Assembly (NCBI GenBank): GCA_016194635.1
Contig: JACQBC010000024.1
Span: 1 to 64,000 of the forward strand
Source of the DNA: Gammaproteobacteria bacterium
GTDB lineage: Bacteria > Pseudomonadota > Gammaproteobacteria > UBA6429 > Thiohalophilaceae
Direction: 5' to 3'
Length of the DNA stretch: 64,000 bases
Every line of letters begins with the position of its first letter. Position 1 is the stretch's first letter. The notes below the pieces were generated by a model. The model saw nothing but the letters and a program-made list of their open reading frames with translations, had not been told where the DNA came from and did not search any database. Made by a program: the position numbers and the translations under genes. Below, piece after piece: positions 1 to 9,249 of the stretch.

Positions 1-113
1 ACCCGCTGCAAGTACTTCATCAAACGACGTACCCGGTAACGCCCAACAACAAACCCTTCCTTACGCAATTGACGCATCAGCCCACGGCTGCCTAAACTCT
101 CGCGGGATTGAAT
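1..113 (-). pseudogene. IS3-family transposase OrfB fragment
   Basis: Read on the minus strand, this end of the window gives one open frame of about 36 residues. It carries the pattern GSRGLMRQLRKEGF followed by VGRYRVRRLM, the helix-turn-helix segment near the N-terminus of IS3-family OrfB transposases. The frame runs off the left window edge. On its upstream side it stops matching at about position 113, where IS5-type sequence begins, so it looks like a fragment broken by or joined to another insertion. Whether the rest of the element survives outside the window cannot be seen. Confidence 0.6.
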
Positions 114-620
114 AAACAACGCCTTCGTGCGCGAGCACAGCTTCTTGCGGAGATGGAACAGATCATTCCCTGGAAAAAAACTCACGGCGGTTATTGCGCC
201 CTTTTAGCCAACGTCCCAAGGCGCGGGACGCAAACCCAAAGGCATGGAACAGTTACTACGGATCTATTTTATGCAGCACTAGACCAAGAAGGGAAATCAA
301 TGGTATTTTGGCATGAAGGCGCCTGTTGGCGTGAACAGCAAGAATCGACTTATTCACTCGGTGGTCGCTACGGCGGCCAACACGCATGACTCTCAAGTGC
401 TGGAGGATTTGTTGCACGGCGATCAGAGGCGCGTATACGGTGACAGTGCGTACCGCGGCCAAGGTCCGGTCATAAAGAAACGGGTGCCATTGGCAAAAGA
501 TTTTATGCAGGGCAAGGCGCGACGCAATCATCCGCGCCCGTGTTGAGCACGTATTGCATGTCATCAAACGGCAATTTGGGTTTATCAAGGTACGCTATAA
601 ATGCTGGACAGAAACGCCCA
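113..620 (+). pseudogene. decayed IS5-family transposase
   Basis: Three reading frames together recall an IS5-type DDE transposase. The N-terminal AEMEQIIPWK motif is near 150-175. A central block, GVNSKNRLIHSVVATAANTH followed by a DSAYRG motif, is at about 320-465. A C-terminal block, RARVEHVLHVIKRQFGF then KVRYK, is at about 530-602. The pieces lie in different frames and the segment between the N-terminal and central blocks is mostly missing. The element therefore has an internal deletion and at least two frameshifts and cannot encode an active enzyme. Terminal inverted repeats were not identified. Confidence 0.7.
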
Positions 621-784
621 TCTTTTTTTATTTATTATTTCAAGAAAATATATAAAAGCATGAATTGTTCAGAGGTTCCATAAGAAAAAGAAAGCGGCGA
701 CGGCGTCAGATCGCGTGCAATTAAAGGAGGATGGAAAATTAGCGGACATGGCGGTAACGGTAAAGCGTTTGTGCCGTGAATTGA

Positions 785-812
785 TTGACATAAAATGGCG
801 CTCTGCTACGTT
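785..812 (+). promoter_or_regulatory. candidate sigma-70 promoter
   Basis: A TTGACA hexamer at 785-790 is followed after 16 bases by TACGTT at 807-812, about 45 bases before the GTG start of the response regulator at 858. The -35 matches consensus fully and the -10 weakly. This is inference from spacing and motif only. Confidence 0.35.
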
Positions 813-857
813 AGGTAATGAGGGCCGCCTATTTCCGGCGGGGGAGGGAGAGACTGT

Positions 858-1541
858 GTGAAGATTCTGGTGATCGACGATCATAGCCTGATCCGTCAGG
901 CGCTGCAGAATATGCTCCTCCAGCTGGACAGTCGTGCGGAGGTGCTAGAATCGGCGGATTGCTCGGCGGCGCTGGCACTGGCGGCGTACCATCTGGATCT
1001 CGACCTGATCCTGCTCGATCTGCATCTGCCCGGCATGGGTGGGATGGATGCGTTGACGCATTTTCGTCAGTCGCACCCGGCGGTGCCGGTGGTGGTGCTG
1101 TCCGGCAACCACGAACGCCAGACCGTGTTGACCGCCATTGATCGCGGCGCGATGGGTTTTATTCCCAAGTCCTCGTCCAACGCGGTGATGTTAAACGCCT
1201 TGCGACTGGTGCTGTCCGGGGGCGTGTATTTGCCGAAGGAAATTCTCGAGCCTACAGCGCTACCCACGACCATGCCTAGTCGCAATGGCGCATCGCAGCT
1301 TGGCGTCGCGGCAAAAACGCCGTCTGATTTAGGTTTGACGGATCGGCAGATCGAGGTGTTGACGTTGTTGTTGCAGGGGAAATCTAACAAGCTCATTTGT
1401 CGCGAGCTTGATCTTGCCGAAGGAACGGTTAAAATTCATGTCACCGCCGTCCTTAAAGCACTCAATGTCACTAACCGCACCCAAGCAGTGATTGCCGCCA
1501 GCCAATGGGGATGGCACTTCGATATACTTGATCGCTCATAG
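858..1541 (+). CDS. NarL/FixJ-type response regulator
   Basis: The 227-residue protein has an N-terminal receiver domain (about 1-120) with the acidic pair in VIDDH and the phospho-acceptor Asp54 in LLDLHLPG. A C-terminal LuxR-type helix-turn-helix (about 155-220) contains the LTDRQIEVLTLLLQGKSNK signature. It should be a phosphorylation-controlled DNA-binding regulator in the cytoplasm. The GTG start is preceded by a GGAGGGAG ribosome-binding site. The gene is convergent with, and overlaps by a few bases, the hybrid kinase at 1536-3806, which may be its partner. Its targets are unknown. Confidence 0.9.
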   Translation: MKILVIDDHSLIRQALQNMLLQLDSRAEVLESADCSAALALAAYHLDLDLILLDLHLPGMGGMDALTHFRQSHPAVPVVVLSGNHERQTVLTAIDRGAMGFIPKSSSNAVMLNALRLVLSGGVYLPKEILEPTALPTTMPSRNGASQLGVAAKTPSDLGLTDRQIEVLTLLLQGKSNKLICRELDLAEGTVKIHVTAVLKALNVTNRTQAVIAASQWGWHFDILDRS

Positions 1542-3806
1542 CTGAATCGTTGCCTCGGCCGGGGGTTCCGCAGGTTTTCCCATTTCGCTCAGCAAGTAAT
1601 TCAGCATCGCGCGCAGCTTAGCGGGCGACACGGGTTTGTGTAGCAGTGGATAACCGCTGTCGCGTGCTTCACGTAATCGTTCCGGTGCAGTGTCGCCACT
1701 GATGAGTGTGGCGGATATCGGGGTGGCGTAGTGTGTACGCAGACGGTTGATGACCTCAATACCATTTTCGTTTTCGCGTAAGCGGTAATCACTGATAATC
1801 AGATCCGGGGTGCGTTCATGCGCAGCTAACAGCGCCAGCAGTTCATCGCCGCTACCGGCACTCAAAACGTGACAGCCCCAGCCGCGCAACACACCTTCGG
1901 TCCCAGATCGTACCAGTATTTCGTCGTCTATTACCACCACGAACAGACCGCTGAGCGGGTTGCTAGCCGAGGTTTGCGCCCGTGGCGGCGGTTGCGCCTG
2001 GGGTGTATTTCCGACGGGGAGTTCAATCGAAAAACACGAGCCATGCCCGAGTCGTGAGACTAAATTGATACGGTGATCGAGCAACCGCGCCAGCCGTTCG
2101 ACAATAGCGAGGCCCAGGCCCAGTCCATGACCGCGATCGCGCTGCGGGTTGTTGAGCTGGATAAACTCCTGGAAGATTTCTCGCTGTTTCTCCTGTGGAA
2201 TACCAGGGCCACTGTCCCATACCTCGACACGCAAGTATGCGCCACGGCGACGACAGCCGATGACAATACCGCCGCAAGTGGTGTAACACACCGCGTTTGC
2301 GACCAGATTCATCACGATCCGTTCGAGCAGCAGTGGATCGCTGCGTACTACCTGCCGGCATGGCATGATACGCCAGCGCAGGCCCTTGGCCTGGGCCGTG
2401 TGGGCGAAGTGGGTTTCCATGCGTTGCAGCAGCCTGTTCAACGGAAAGTCCTCAAGCTGCGGTGACAGCACACCGGCATCAAGTTTTGAAATATCCAGTA
2501 GAGCGTTGAGCAATTGCTCCATTGCTTCCACCGAGGCGCGTATTTGATCGACGATCTTGCGTGCTTGTGGAGACTGAATCATCGCGTGCAGTTGTCCAAC
2601 AAACAGCCCGAGCGCGTGCATTGGCTGGCGCAGGTCATGGCTGGCGGCGGCGAGGAAGCGCGACTTCGCGCGGTTGGCGAGTTCCAGCTGCTGGGTGCGA
2701 TCCTGTACTTTATTTTCCAGGTCCGCATACGACGCTTGCAATTGCGTAGCCATGCGATTGAACTGCTCGGCCAACACCTCAAGTTCGTCTCCCGTATCGA
2801 CTTGGATACGATGATCGAGCGCACCGGCGCCGATTTTTTCGGCCCCCGCCTGCAGGGCGCGAATTGGAGTGACCATGCGCCGCGCGAGTGTCACGCCGGC
2901 CAGCACCGACAACATTAGACCCAGCAGCAGCAGAACGACGCTACGCAACGCCGAGGCATACAGCGGCGCCAGCGCCTCGGCCAAGGGTTGCTCGACAAAC
3001 ACGATCCACCCGAGCGTTGCAATCGCCGCGCTCGAGGTTAGCACCGAGTTTCCTTGCAAGTCTATAGCGTTATGCTCGGTTGACACCGGCGGTAAGTTTT
3101 CATTGGCATGTTGCAATGCGGAGGCTACTTGCGGCAGCGCGGCGAGGTTGGTTTTCTGTAACACCAGGCTGATGTCAGGATGTGATATCAATTGACCACC
3201 TGCATCTACCACGTAGGCGTGACCGGCCTGGCCAATGCGTATGTTCGAGACCACATCCCAGACAAATTTAAGATTCACTTCGACCACGGTGACACCACGA
3301 TCAAGCGGTAGTGCGATCGCCATATAAGGTTCGGTTGCCTTGCGGAAGTACACTGGGCCGAAGTAACGCTGACCCGCACGGGTTGCGGTAAAACGTGGGT
3401 CATGCGAAAAATCGCGCTGGCTGCCAACCACATCCAGTTCAAGCCGTGAGACGCGCAATTGTTCGCGTCCCCGTGGATCCAGATAAGCCACCTCGGTAAT
3501 GGCGGGGACCTGGCGCAGCAGTTTGAGGTAATCCAGTCGGCGTTGCCGATTCAGCCGATCGACGCTTACCGCGGGTGGTAGTACGGTCCAGCCGATCTGG
3601 TGTTCGATCTCTTTAATATATTGTTCAATTTTATCCGCCGCCGCCCGGGCCTTCTCGTGCTGCAGCGCAACTTGCGCGGCACGATTCTCACGATAGGCAA
3701 CATAAAGGCTGATGCAGCCGCTTGCTAATAGCGCCACGCTAACCAAGGTGACAAAGTACACGGCGTACTTGCGAAACAGAAAACCCTGGGTACGAGCTAG
3801 GCTCAT
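1536..3806 (-). CDS. hybrid sensor histidine kinase with dCache-like sensor
   Basis: This is a 756-residue membrane sensor. A transmembrane helix (about 13-35) is followed by a periplasmic sensor region (about 36-285) of the Cache type that binds small ligands. A second helix (about 290-310), a HAMP linker, a HisKA domain with His390 in the SHDLRQP motif, and an HATPase domain with GLGLAIVERL come next. A C-terminal receiver has its acceptor Asp673 in IISDYRL. The binding-protein remnant at 3850-4644 lies just upstream on the same strand, a pairing often seen where the binding protein feeds the sensor. The ligand is not predictable from sequence alone. Confidence 0.9.
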   Translation of the reverse strand: MSLARTQGFLFRKYAVYFVTLVSVALLASGCISLYVAYRENRAAQVALQHEKARAAADKIEQYIKEIEHQIGWTVLPPAVSVDRLNRQRRLDYLKLLRQVPAITEVAYLDPRGREQLRVSRLELDVVGSQRDFSHDPRFTATRAGQRYFGPVYFRKATEPYMAIALPLDRGVTVVEVNLKFVWDVVSNIRIGQAGHAYVVDAGGQLISHPDISLVLQKTNLAALPQVASALQHANENLPPVSTEHNAIDLQGNSVLTSSAAIATLGWIVFVEQPLAEALAPLYASALRSVVLLLLGLMLSVLAGVTLARRMVTPIRALQAGAEKIGAGALDHRIQVDTGDELEVLAEQFNRMATQLQASYADLENKVQDRTQQLELANRAKSRFLAAASHDLRQPMHALGLFVGQLHAMIQSPQARKIVDQIRASVEAMEQLLNALLDISKLDAGVLSPQLEDFPLNRLLQRMETHFAHTAQAKGLRWRIMPCRQVVRSDPLLLERIVMNLVANAVCYTTCGGIVIGCRRRGAYLRVEVWDSGPGIPQEKQREIFQEFIQLNNPQRDRGHGLGLGLAIVERLARLLDHRINLVSRLGHGSCFSIELPVGNTPQAQPPPRAQTSASNPLSGLFVVVIDDEILVRSGTEGVLRGWGCHVLSAGSGDELLALLAAHERTPDLIISDYRLRENENGIEVINRLRTHYATPISATLISGDTAPERLREARDSGYPLLHKPVSPAKLRAMLNYLLSEMGKPAEPPAEATIQL

Positions 3807-3849
3807 ATATATAGTATATCGGCATCGGGGGATCGCTTGCTGCGGTGGC

Positions 3850-4644
3850 TCACGGGATCACCTCGTCGGCGCGCACCAAGATGCCCGGCGGTAAGGTGAT
3901 ACCCAGTGCCTTGGCGGTGGTTAGGTTTACCACTAGCTCGAATTTTGTGGGTTGCTCGATCGGCAAATCCGCTGGGTTCGCGCCCTTGAGGATTTTCGCC
4001 ACGTAGACCGCGGCACGGCGGAAGTTGTGGGTGAGGCTCGGGCCATAGGAGATCAATCCACCGGCATCGACGTAGAGGCGCTGGCTGAACATGGTCGGCA
4101 TGCGGTGTTTGCGCGCGGTCGCGGCAATCAGCTCGCGCGCCGCCGAGGTCGGCGGATCGGCCATGACAACCAACGCATGCGGCGGATGACGATCGATCGC
4201 CGCCAACTCGGCCTCAACTTCTTGCAGCGAATGTTCCTTGATCTCATTCAGCCGCACGCCCAGCCTGTGCGCGCTCGCTTGCATATGCCGTACCTGCTCG
4301 GGATAGGAGGCAAAGCGCGACTTCCACCAGAGCGTGACCGTGCGAATCTTCGGTGCTGTCTCTTTTAGTAACTGCAACATCTTGCCGCCGATCTCGGGTG
4401 TTACATCGAGTGATAGCCCGGTCACGTTACCGCTTGGATGGGCGAGGCTTGTCACCAAGCCGCTGCCCGCCGGGTCGCCGCTGAACGGCATGACGATAGG
4501 AATCGAGCTGCTGGCGCTACGCACGGCATTCACCGAGGCTTCGGCCACCGCGACGATCACGTCGACCTGACGTTCAACCAGCTCCTCGGCAAGGAACGGC
4601 AATTTTTCCCGGTCCCAATCGGCCGCGCGATATTCGATTATCAC
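3850..4644 (-). pseudogene. N-truncated ABC-type substrate-binding protein (ABC_sub_bind family)
   Basis: The 264 residues match the middle and C-terminal parts of periplasmic binding proteins of the PF04392 type. Hallmarks are VDVIVA, SGNVTGLS, LWWKSRF, GGLISYG and ADLPIEQPTKFELVVNL. Family members are about 320 residues with an exported N-terminus. Here the frame runs back only through GKNVIIEYR, and a stop codon lies immediately upstream, so the signal sequence and about 60 residues are gone. It is probably a pseudogene, or a cytoplasmic remnant if translated from an internal start. It sits 43 bases upstream of the hybrid kinase, which may once have sensed its ligand. Confidence 0.65.
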
Positions 4645-4781
4645 ATTCTTGCCGTGTTAATAACTACCGTGAATCCTAGGGCGCTACCCAGCGCTAAATG
4701 GGTTTCCAGGCCATACTTCATTTGACCGCTACCATTGAAAACACCTACTCATGCAAATGTGATTAATTAAGGAGAGAATCG

Positions 4782-5717
4782 ATGCCAACAAGGAGTGATC
4801 AGCGCGTGGAACAGGCGAATCGATACCTACTTGCAATCAACGGCGGCTCGTCGAGCCTCAAGTTTAGCGTGTATCGGCTAACCGACGCGTTGCCGCGACG
4901 GCTGCAGGGCAACATTGATCGCATTGGTGTGCGCGGCACCACCCTCACGTTTGATGACATCGAACCCCAGCAACACGCCAGCCACCGCATCGGTGATTTC
5001 GATCACCACGCCGCGGCGAATTTTCTGATCGATTGGCTCGACCAACAGATCGGGCTCACGTCGATCCTGGCCGTCGGTCACCGCATTGTTAACGGGGGTG
5101 CCCACTACAATGAGCGCAGCGCGTTACGCCCGTATTGCTCGACGCACTGCGCCGCCGGGCTGGGTGTCTGGACCTGGGCCAGCAGTGATAAAGGTAACGA
5201 TCCCGATGTGGTGATGGCCTGCGCCGGTGATGTGCCCACGCTCGAGACCTTGGCGGCGGTGGATCTGCTACGACGGCATCTGCCGGAACTCAAAATACGC
5301 GTGGTCAACGTCGTCGACTTGATGGCGCTGCAGCCGCAAACCGAGCATCCACACGGCTTGAGCGACCCGCAGTTCGATGCCTTGTTCACCCAGGACAAAC
5401 CCATCGTCTTCGCTTATCACGGCTACCCGTGGTTGATCCACCGGCTGACCTATCGACGCCACAACCATACCCATCTACACGTGCGGGGTTATAAAGAAGA
5501 AGGAACCACCACTACCCCGTTTGACATGGCGGTGCGCAATGACATTGACCGCTTCCATTTGGCCAAGGATGTAATCACGCGGCTGCCGGGCCTGGGTTCG
5601 CGCGCCGCGCAACTTAGCCAGTTCATCGAGGCCAAGTTCGTCGAACACGCGCTATATATACGACAATACGGTGAGGACATGCCCGAGATCCGCCAGTGGA
5701 AATGGGGAAATCTTTAA
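4782..5717 (+). pseudogene. chimera: acetate kinase N-terminus joined to phosphoketolase C-terminus
   Basis: The 311-codon frame is open, with a good AAGGAGAG ribosome site and an ATG start, but it joins two enzymes. Residues about 11-112 are the N-terminal part of acetate kinase, with the [12 protein letters not shown] phosphate-binding loop and [10 protein letters not shown]. From about residue 117 on, the sequence is the C-terminal domain of xylulose-5-phosphate/fructose-6-phosphate phosphoketolase, with [43 protein letters not shown]-like sequence and [16 protein letters not shown]. Neither enzyme is complete: acetate kinase is normally about 400 residues and phosphoketolase about 790. 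The likely origin is a deletion between neighbouring ackA and xfp genes, which often lie together. A catalytic function is unlikely. Confidence 0.8.
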
Positions 5718-5757
5718 TCTCTTAATTAAGCAATGATCGCATAGTGAAAGGCCGATA

Positions 5758-5881
5758 AAGGGGGTGGTTGCCGGGTTAGTCGGTACGGGTGACCGTCGGC
5801 CGCAGGGATGCGGCCGCCGAGCCTACAGGGACGTATTTACGGCGAGTCACCCGTACCGACTAACCCGGCAACCACCCCCTT
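5758..5881. repeat. hairpin repeat copy A (52-nt core)
   Basis: Perfect 36-base inverted arms (5758-5793 and 5846-5881) enclose a 52-nt core (5794-5845). The core contains an inner stem around AGGGAT and the string GAGCCTACAGGGACGTATTT. It lies between the acetate kinase/phosphoketolase chimera and pgm. The same core recurs four more times in this window with different arms. Confidence 0.9.
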
Positions 5882-5966
5882 CACCACCTGTTACGGTGGC
5901 TAGTGATTTTAAATAATAAATAAGGAGTTATAATAGACCCATCTTTCGGAGCCGCCAGTTAGAACA

Positions 5967-7616
5967 ATGCAAGTACATCCTTTAGCCGGTAAGCCCACTC
6001 CCGCAGCGTTGTTAGTCAATGTGCCCCGCTTGATCACCGCTTACTACAGTAACGTGCCTGATTTTACGCTGGCCGCGCAACGGGTTGCGTTTGGAACCTC
6101 CGGGCACCGGGGTTCGGCGTTGGACACGAGTTTCAACGAATGGCATGTGCTCGCCATCAGTCAGGCGATTTGTCTGTACCGCAAGCAACAAGGTATTGAT
6201 GGGCCGCTGTTCCTGGGCATCGATACCCACGCGCTGTCCGAACCGGCGTTTGCCAGCGCGCTGCAAGTGTTGGCGGCCAATGGGGTGAACGTCATGATCG
6301 CGGCGCGGGAGGAATACACACCCACCCCGGCGGTGTCGCGGGCGATATTGGTTTATAACCGCGGCCGGGTTAGTGGTTTGGCGGACGGCATTGTCATCAC
6401 GCCGTCGCACAATCCGCCCGACAATGGCGGTTTCAAATACAATCCACCCAATGGCGGGCCGGCGGATACCGGGGTCACCCACTGGATCGCGGCCCAGGCC
6501 AATGTTTTTCTTGAAAATGGCCTGCAGGGCGTGCAACGCATGCCCTTTGAAAAAGCCCTGCGCGCCGCGACAACCCACAGGTACGATTACCTTGAAAGTT
6601 ATGTGAACGATCTCGCCAATGTGATCGACATGGACGTGTTGCGCAGCGCCAACCTCACGCTGGGCGTGGATCCCCTCGGTGGTGCCGGGGTTCACTACTG
6701 GCCACGGATTGCGGAGTTTTACCGCTTGAACCTCGCGGTGGTTAACGATGCCGTCGATCCGACCTTCCGTTTCATGTCGGTGGATTGGGATGGTCGGATC
6801 CGCATGGACCCGTCGTCGTCCTACGCCATGCAGACGTTGATCGGTTTGAAGGATCGCTTTGACATCGCCTTTGCCTGCGACACCGACCACGACCGGCACG
6901 GCATTGTTACCCGCGGTAGCGGCTTGCTTCCACCCAATCATTATCTTGCCGTGGCCATCGATTATCTGTTCCAACATCGATCCAGGTGGCGAGCGCAAGC
7001 CGCGGTTGGCAAAACCGTGGTGAGCAGCCGGATCATCGATCACGTCTGCGCGAGACTCGGCCGCAAACTGTACGAGGTGCCGGTGGGGTTCAAATGGTTC
7101 GTCGACGGTTTGTTTGACGGTTCGCTCGGCTTCGGCGGTGAAGAGAGCGCGGGCGCAACATTCCTGCGGATGGACGGCAGCGTCTGGACCACGGACAAAG
7201 ACGGCATCATCCCGGCCTTGCTGGCGGCGGAGATCACCGCGCGCACCGGCCGCGATCCCGGCGAACGCTACCGCGAGCTGACGCGCGAATTCGGCGCGCC
7301 GGTCTACGATCGGGTCGAAGCCCCGGTCACCCCCGCGCAAAAAACCCTGTTAGCGAAACTCTCGCCGCCGCAAATTCGATCGACGGACTTGGCGGGCGAA
7401 AAAATTCAGGCCATCCTCACCCACGCGCCGGGCAATGGCGCGGCCATCGGTGGATTGAAAGTCGCGACGGCCAGCGGCTGGTTCGCGGCGCGTCCCAGCG
7501 GTACGGAAGATATTTACAAGATCTACGCGGAGAGTTTTCGGGGTGAAGACCATCTGCGCCGTCTGGTGGAAGAGGCGCAAGGGATTGTTAACCTTGCGAT
7601 TGCAACGGTACCGTAG
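5967..7616 (+). CDS. pgm: alpha-D-glucose phosphate-specific phosphoglucomutase
   Basis: The 549-residue protein matches the bacterial Pgm family in length (about 546) and motifs. It interconverts glucose-1-phosphate and glucose-6-phosphate in the cytoplasm, linking glycogen and sugar-nucleotide synthesis to glycolysis. GTSGHRG lies near residue 50. The catalytic phosphoserine is in ITPSHNPP near 150. The metal-binding loop CDTDHDRHG is near 310. The sugar-binding GGEESAG is near 390 and the phosphate-binding [12 protein letters not shown] near the C-terminus. The gene follows hairpin copy A and a phosphoketolase remnant, consistent with a former central-carbon cluster. The ribosome site before the ATG is weak. 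Confidence 0.95.
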   Translation: MQVHPLAGKPTPAALLVNVPRLITAYYSNVPDFTLAAQRVAFGTSGHRGSALDTSFNEWHVLAISQAICLYRKQQGIDGPLFLGIDTHALSEPAFASALQVLAANGVNVMIAAREEYTPTPAVSRAILVYNRGRVSGLADGIVITPSHNPPDNGGFKYNPPNGGPADTGVTHWIAAQANVFLENGLQGVQRMPFEKALRAATTHRYDYLESYVNDLANVIDMDVLRSANLTLGVDPLGGAGVHYWPRIAEFYRLNLAVVNDAVDPTFRFMSVDWDGRIRMDPSSSYAMQTLIGLKDRFDIAFACDTDHDRHGIVTRGSGLLPPNHYLAVAIDYLFQHRSRWRAQAAVGKTVVSSRIIDHVCARLGRKLYEVPVGFKWFVDGLFDGSLGFGGEESAGATFLRMDGSVWTTDKDGIIPALLAAEITARTGRDPGERYRELTREFGAPVYDRVEAPVTPAQKTLLAKLSPPQIRSTDLAGEKIQAILTHAPGNGAAIGGLKVATASGWFAARPSGTEDIYKIYAESFRGEDHLRRLVEEAQGIVNLAIATVP

Positions 7617-7668
7617 CTTTATCAATCGTGGCCAATCACGGGCTGGTATCGCAGTGATTATCGTTTAA

Positions 7669-8098
7669 TTACACGGTTACAGGGGTTACCGCGTTACGCG
7701 CTTGGCCGCAGAGAAAAGCCTGAATATTCAGAACAACTTCATCGATGACCCGTTGCCGCGCCTCGTGGCTAGCCCAAGCGATGTGCGGTGTAAGGATAAA
7801 ATTCGGAATATCGTTGCGCAGCAGCGGATTTGAATCGTTCGGCGGCTCCACGGTTAATACGTCGAATCCAGCGCCACCGATACTGCCGTGCCGCAAGGCA
7901 TCGGCGAGCGCGGCTTCGTCCACCAGGCCGCCGCGCGCGGTATTGATCAGGATCGCGTTCGGTTTCATCAGGGCGAGTTCGCCGCAACCAATAAGGCCTT
8001 GGGTGTGTTCGGTCAGCGGGCAATGCAGAGTGACGATATCCGATTGCGCGAGCAGTTCATTCAGCGGGACACGGCCAGGACGTATACTGTCGCACGGG
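7669..8098 (-). pseudogene. 5'-truncated D-2-hydroxyacid dehydrogenase (hydroxypyruvate reductase-like)
   Basis: The frame gives the C-terminal 140 or so residues of a D-isomer-specific 2-hydroxyacid dehydrogenase. Visible motifs are QSDIVTLHCPLT, LMKPNAILINTARGGLVDE, GGAGFDVLTVEPP and the catalytic-histidine region TPHIAWAS. The family is about 320 residues; the N-terminal catalytic half and the GxGxxG dinucleotide loop are absent, and homology stops near 8098. Internal ATG codons such as the one at 7968 give only a fragment. It resembles glycerate dehydrogenase/hydroxypyruvate reductase, but substrate cannot be assigned. Together with the next entry it marks a deletion-scarred zone. Confidence 0.75.
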
Positions 8099-8153
8099 AC
8101 GTGCCGCTCGCGTCATTCCGGATGCGGGTGCTACCGTGTGCATAGCGTCTTAC

Positions 8154-8652
8154 TCAAGAAAAGGCAAATAATAACGCGGTGATTATGAATACCGAAAGAC
8201 AGATCGTCAAGAACAGAATACTTGGAGAAAAGTGTTTACCGATACCGGCATCGCTGCCATCACAACGACAACCGCCACACGGAGATCGACGCGTTTGAAA
8301 ACAAAACGTGCCAATAGGAAGGTGAGTAGCGGGTGCACAAACAATTTTAGAGTAACAATATGATATCGATCCGCGGACGATTGTTTGAATAGCTTCGATA
8401 ACTGCTGATATAAGCGCTCGAAAAAATGATGCCGACAGCCAGGTAGTAGGCCAATAAGATATTGATATTCAATCCCCGATGCGGGTTCGCGTCAATAATT
8501 TTCATAAACAAGAATCGAGGCGGCAAAAAATACTATACGAGGCTGATTAGAACCGATGGGGCATCATCGTTAATGATGCCCCGCCGGTGCGCGAAAAATC
8601 CAAGCGCAATCAGAACAAAAAGTGGAGATGAAGTACCGATTATGTCGCTCAT
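8154..8652 (-). pseudogene. decayed AEC-family (auxin efflux carrier type) permease
   Basis: An ATG at 8652 starts a frame reading SSPLFVLIALGFFAHRRGII then NDDAPSVLISLV before a stop codon. Further pieces in other frames read NILLAYYLAVGIIFS, a KLFVHPLL-like stretch, and a final FLTICLSVFIITALLFAFS ending at 8154. Their order and spacing match an AEC-type carrier of about 310 residues that has lost large internal parts and gained frameshifts. Intact members export or import small carboxylates. This copy cannot be functional. Confidence 0.6.
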
Positions 8653-9249
8653 GAAAAACTTCCTGTGTTTTTACTTAACTTCAGCGAGCCCTGTATCAGT
8701 CGAGAATAATAAAACGGGTAACCGCGGGTGGCCTTGTGGGCGCACAGTAACATTTTCTTGTGCTATATCCGGATACCGAAACCGCGGATGATGCTGGCAA
8801 GCCCGGCACGACGGTTCTATCGATCGGTAACTTTTCTTGCCCCATTCGTCTTGAGAAACTGCACTGAGATAGTGGTATTTGGTTCCCCTGGCCTAGGGTT
8901 ATCCCACTATTACTTATACGTACAATATTGACCTTGCAATTCTCTATAGTTTACTAAACTAAAGCTTGTTAGTACGTGTGTACCGCTGTGCATAACCAAG
9001 CAACGGTAACGATCATGTAGTGGCTTTACCCTATAGTGTTGAGATGGTTATCAGGGATACAATCATGACGCAACCGTCTGCATGCGCCGCATTGCAGCTA
9101 CTTCTATATTGCCAACCGATCAGGCCAACATCGGTGTGGCGCAACTGCGTTGACAGATTTGCCGCGATTGATTCTGGGATAAGCCCGAGCACGCAGGGTG
9201 ATCCCTCCGCGGTGGCTAATACTGTCATTCGGAGTCAAGGGGCAGCCGA
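8653..9249. other. intergenic region without recognisable gene
   Basis: Between the decayed permease and the sensor kinase I see only short frames with no family resemblance and no repeats. The final part presumably holds the promoter of the kinase gene at 9250. No clear -35/-10 pair was identified. Confidence 0.5.

Noticed and set aside
4651-4731. 26-codon minus-strand frame (begins MKYGLETHLAL) before the truncated binding protein
   Set aside because: Too short, no ribosome site; it could be the tail of another lost gene but I cannot support it.
6012-7340. 442-codon frame on the minus strand inside pgm
   Set aside because: It is the antisense of a clear phosphoglucomutase and has no family resemblance.
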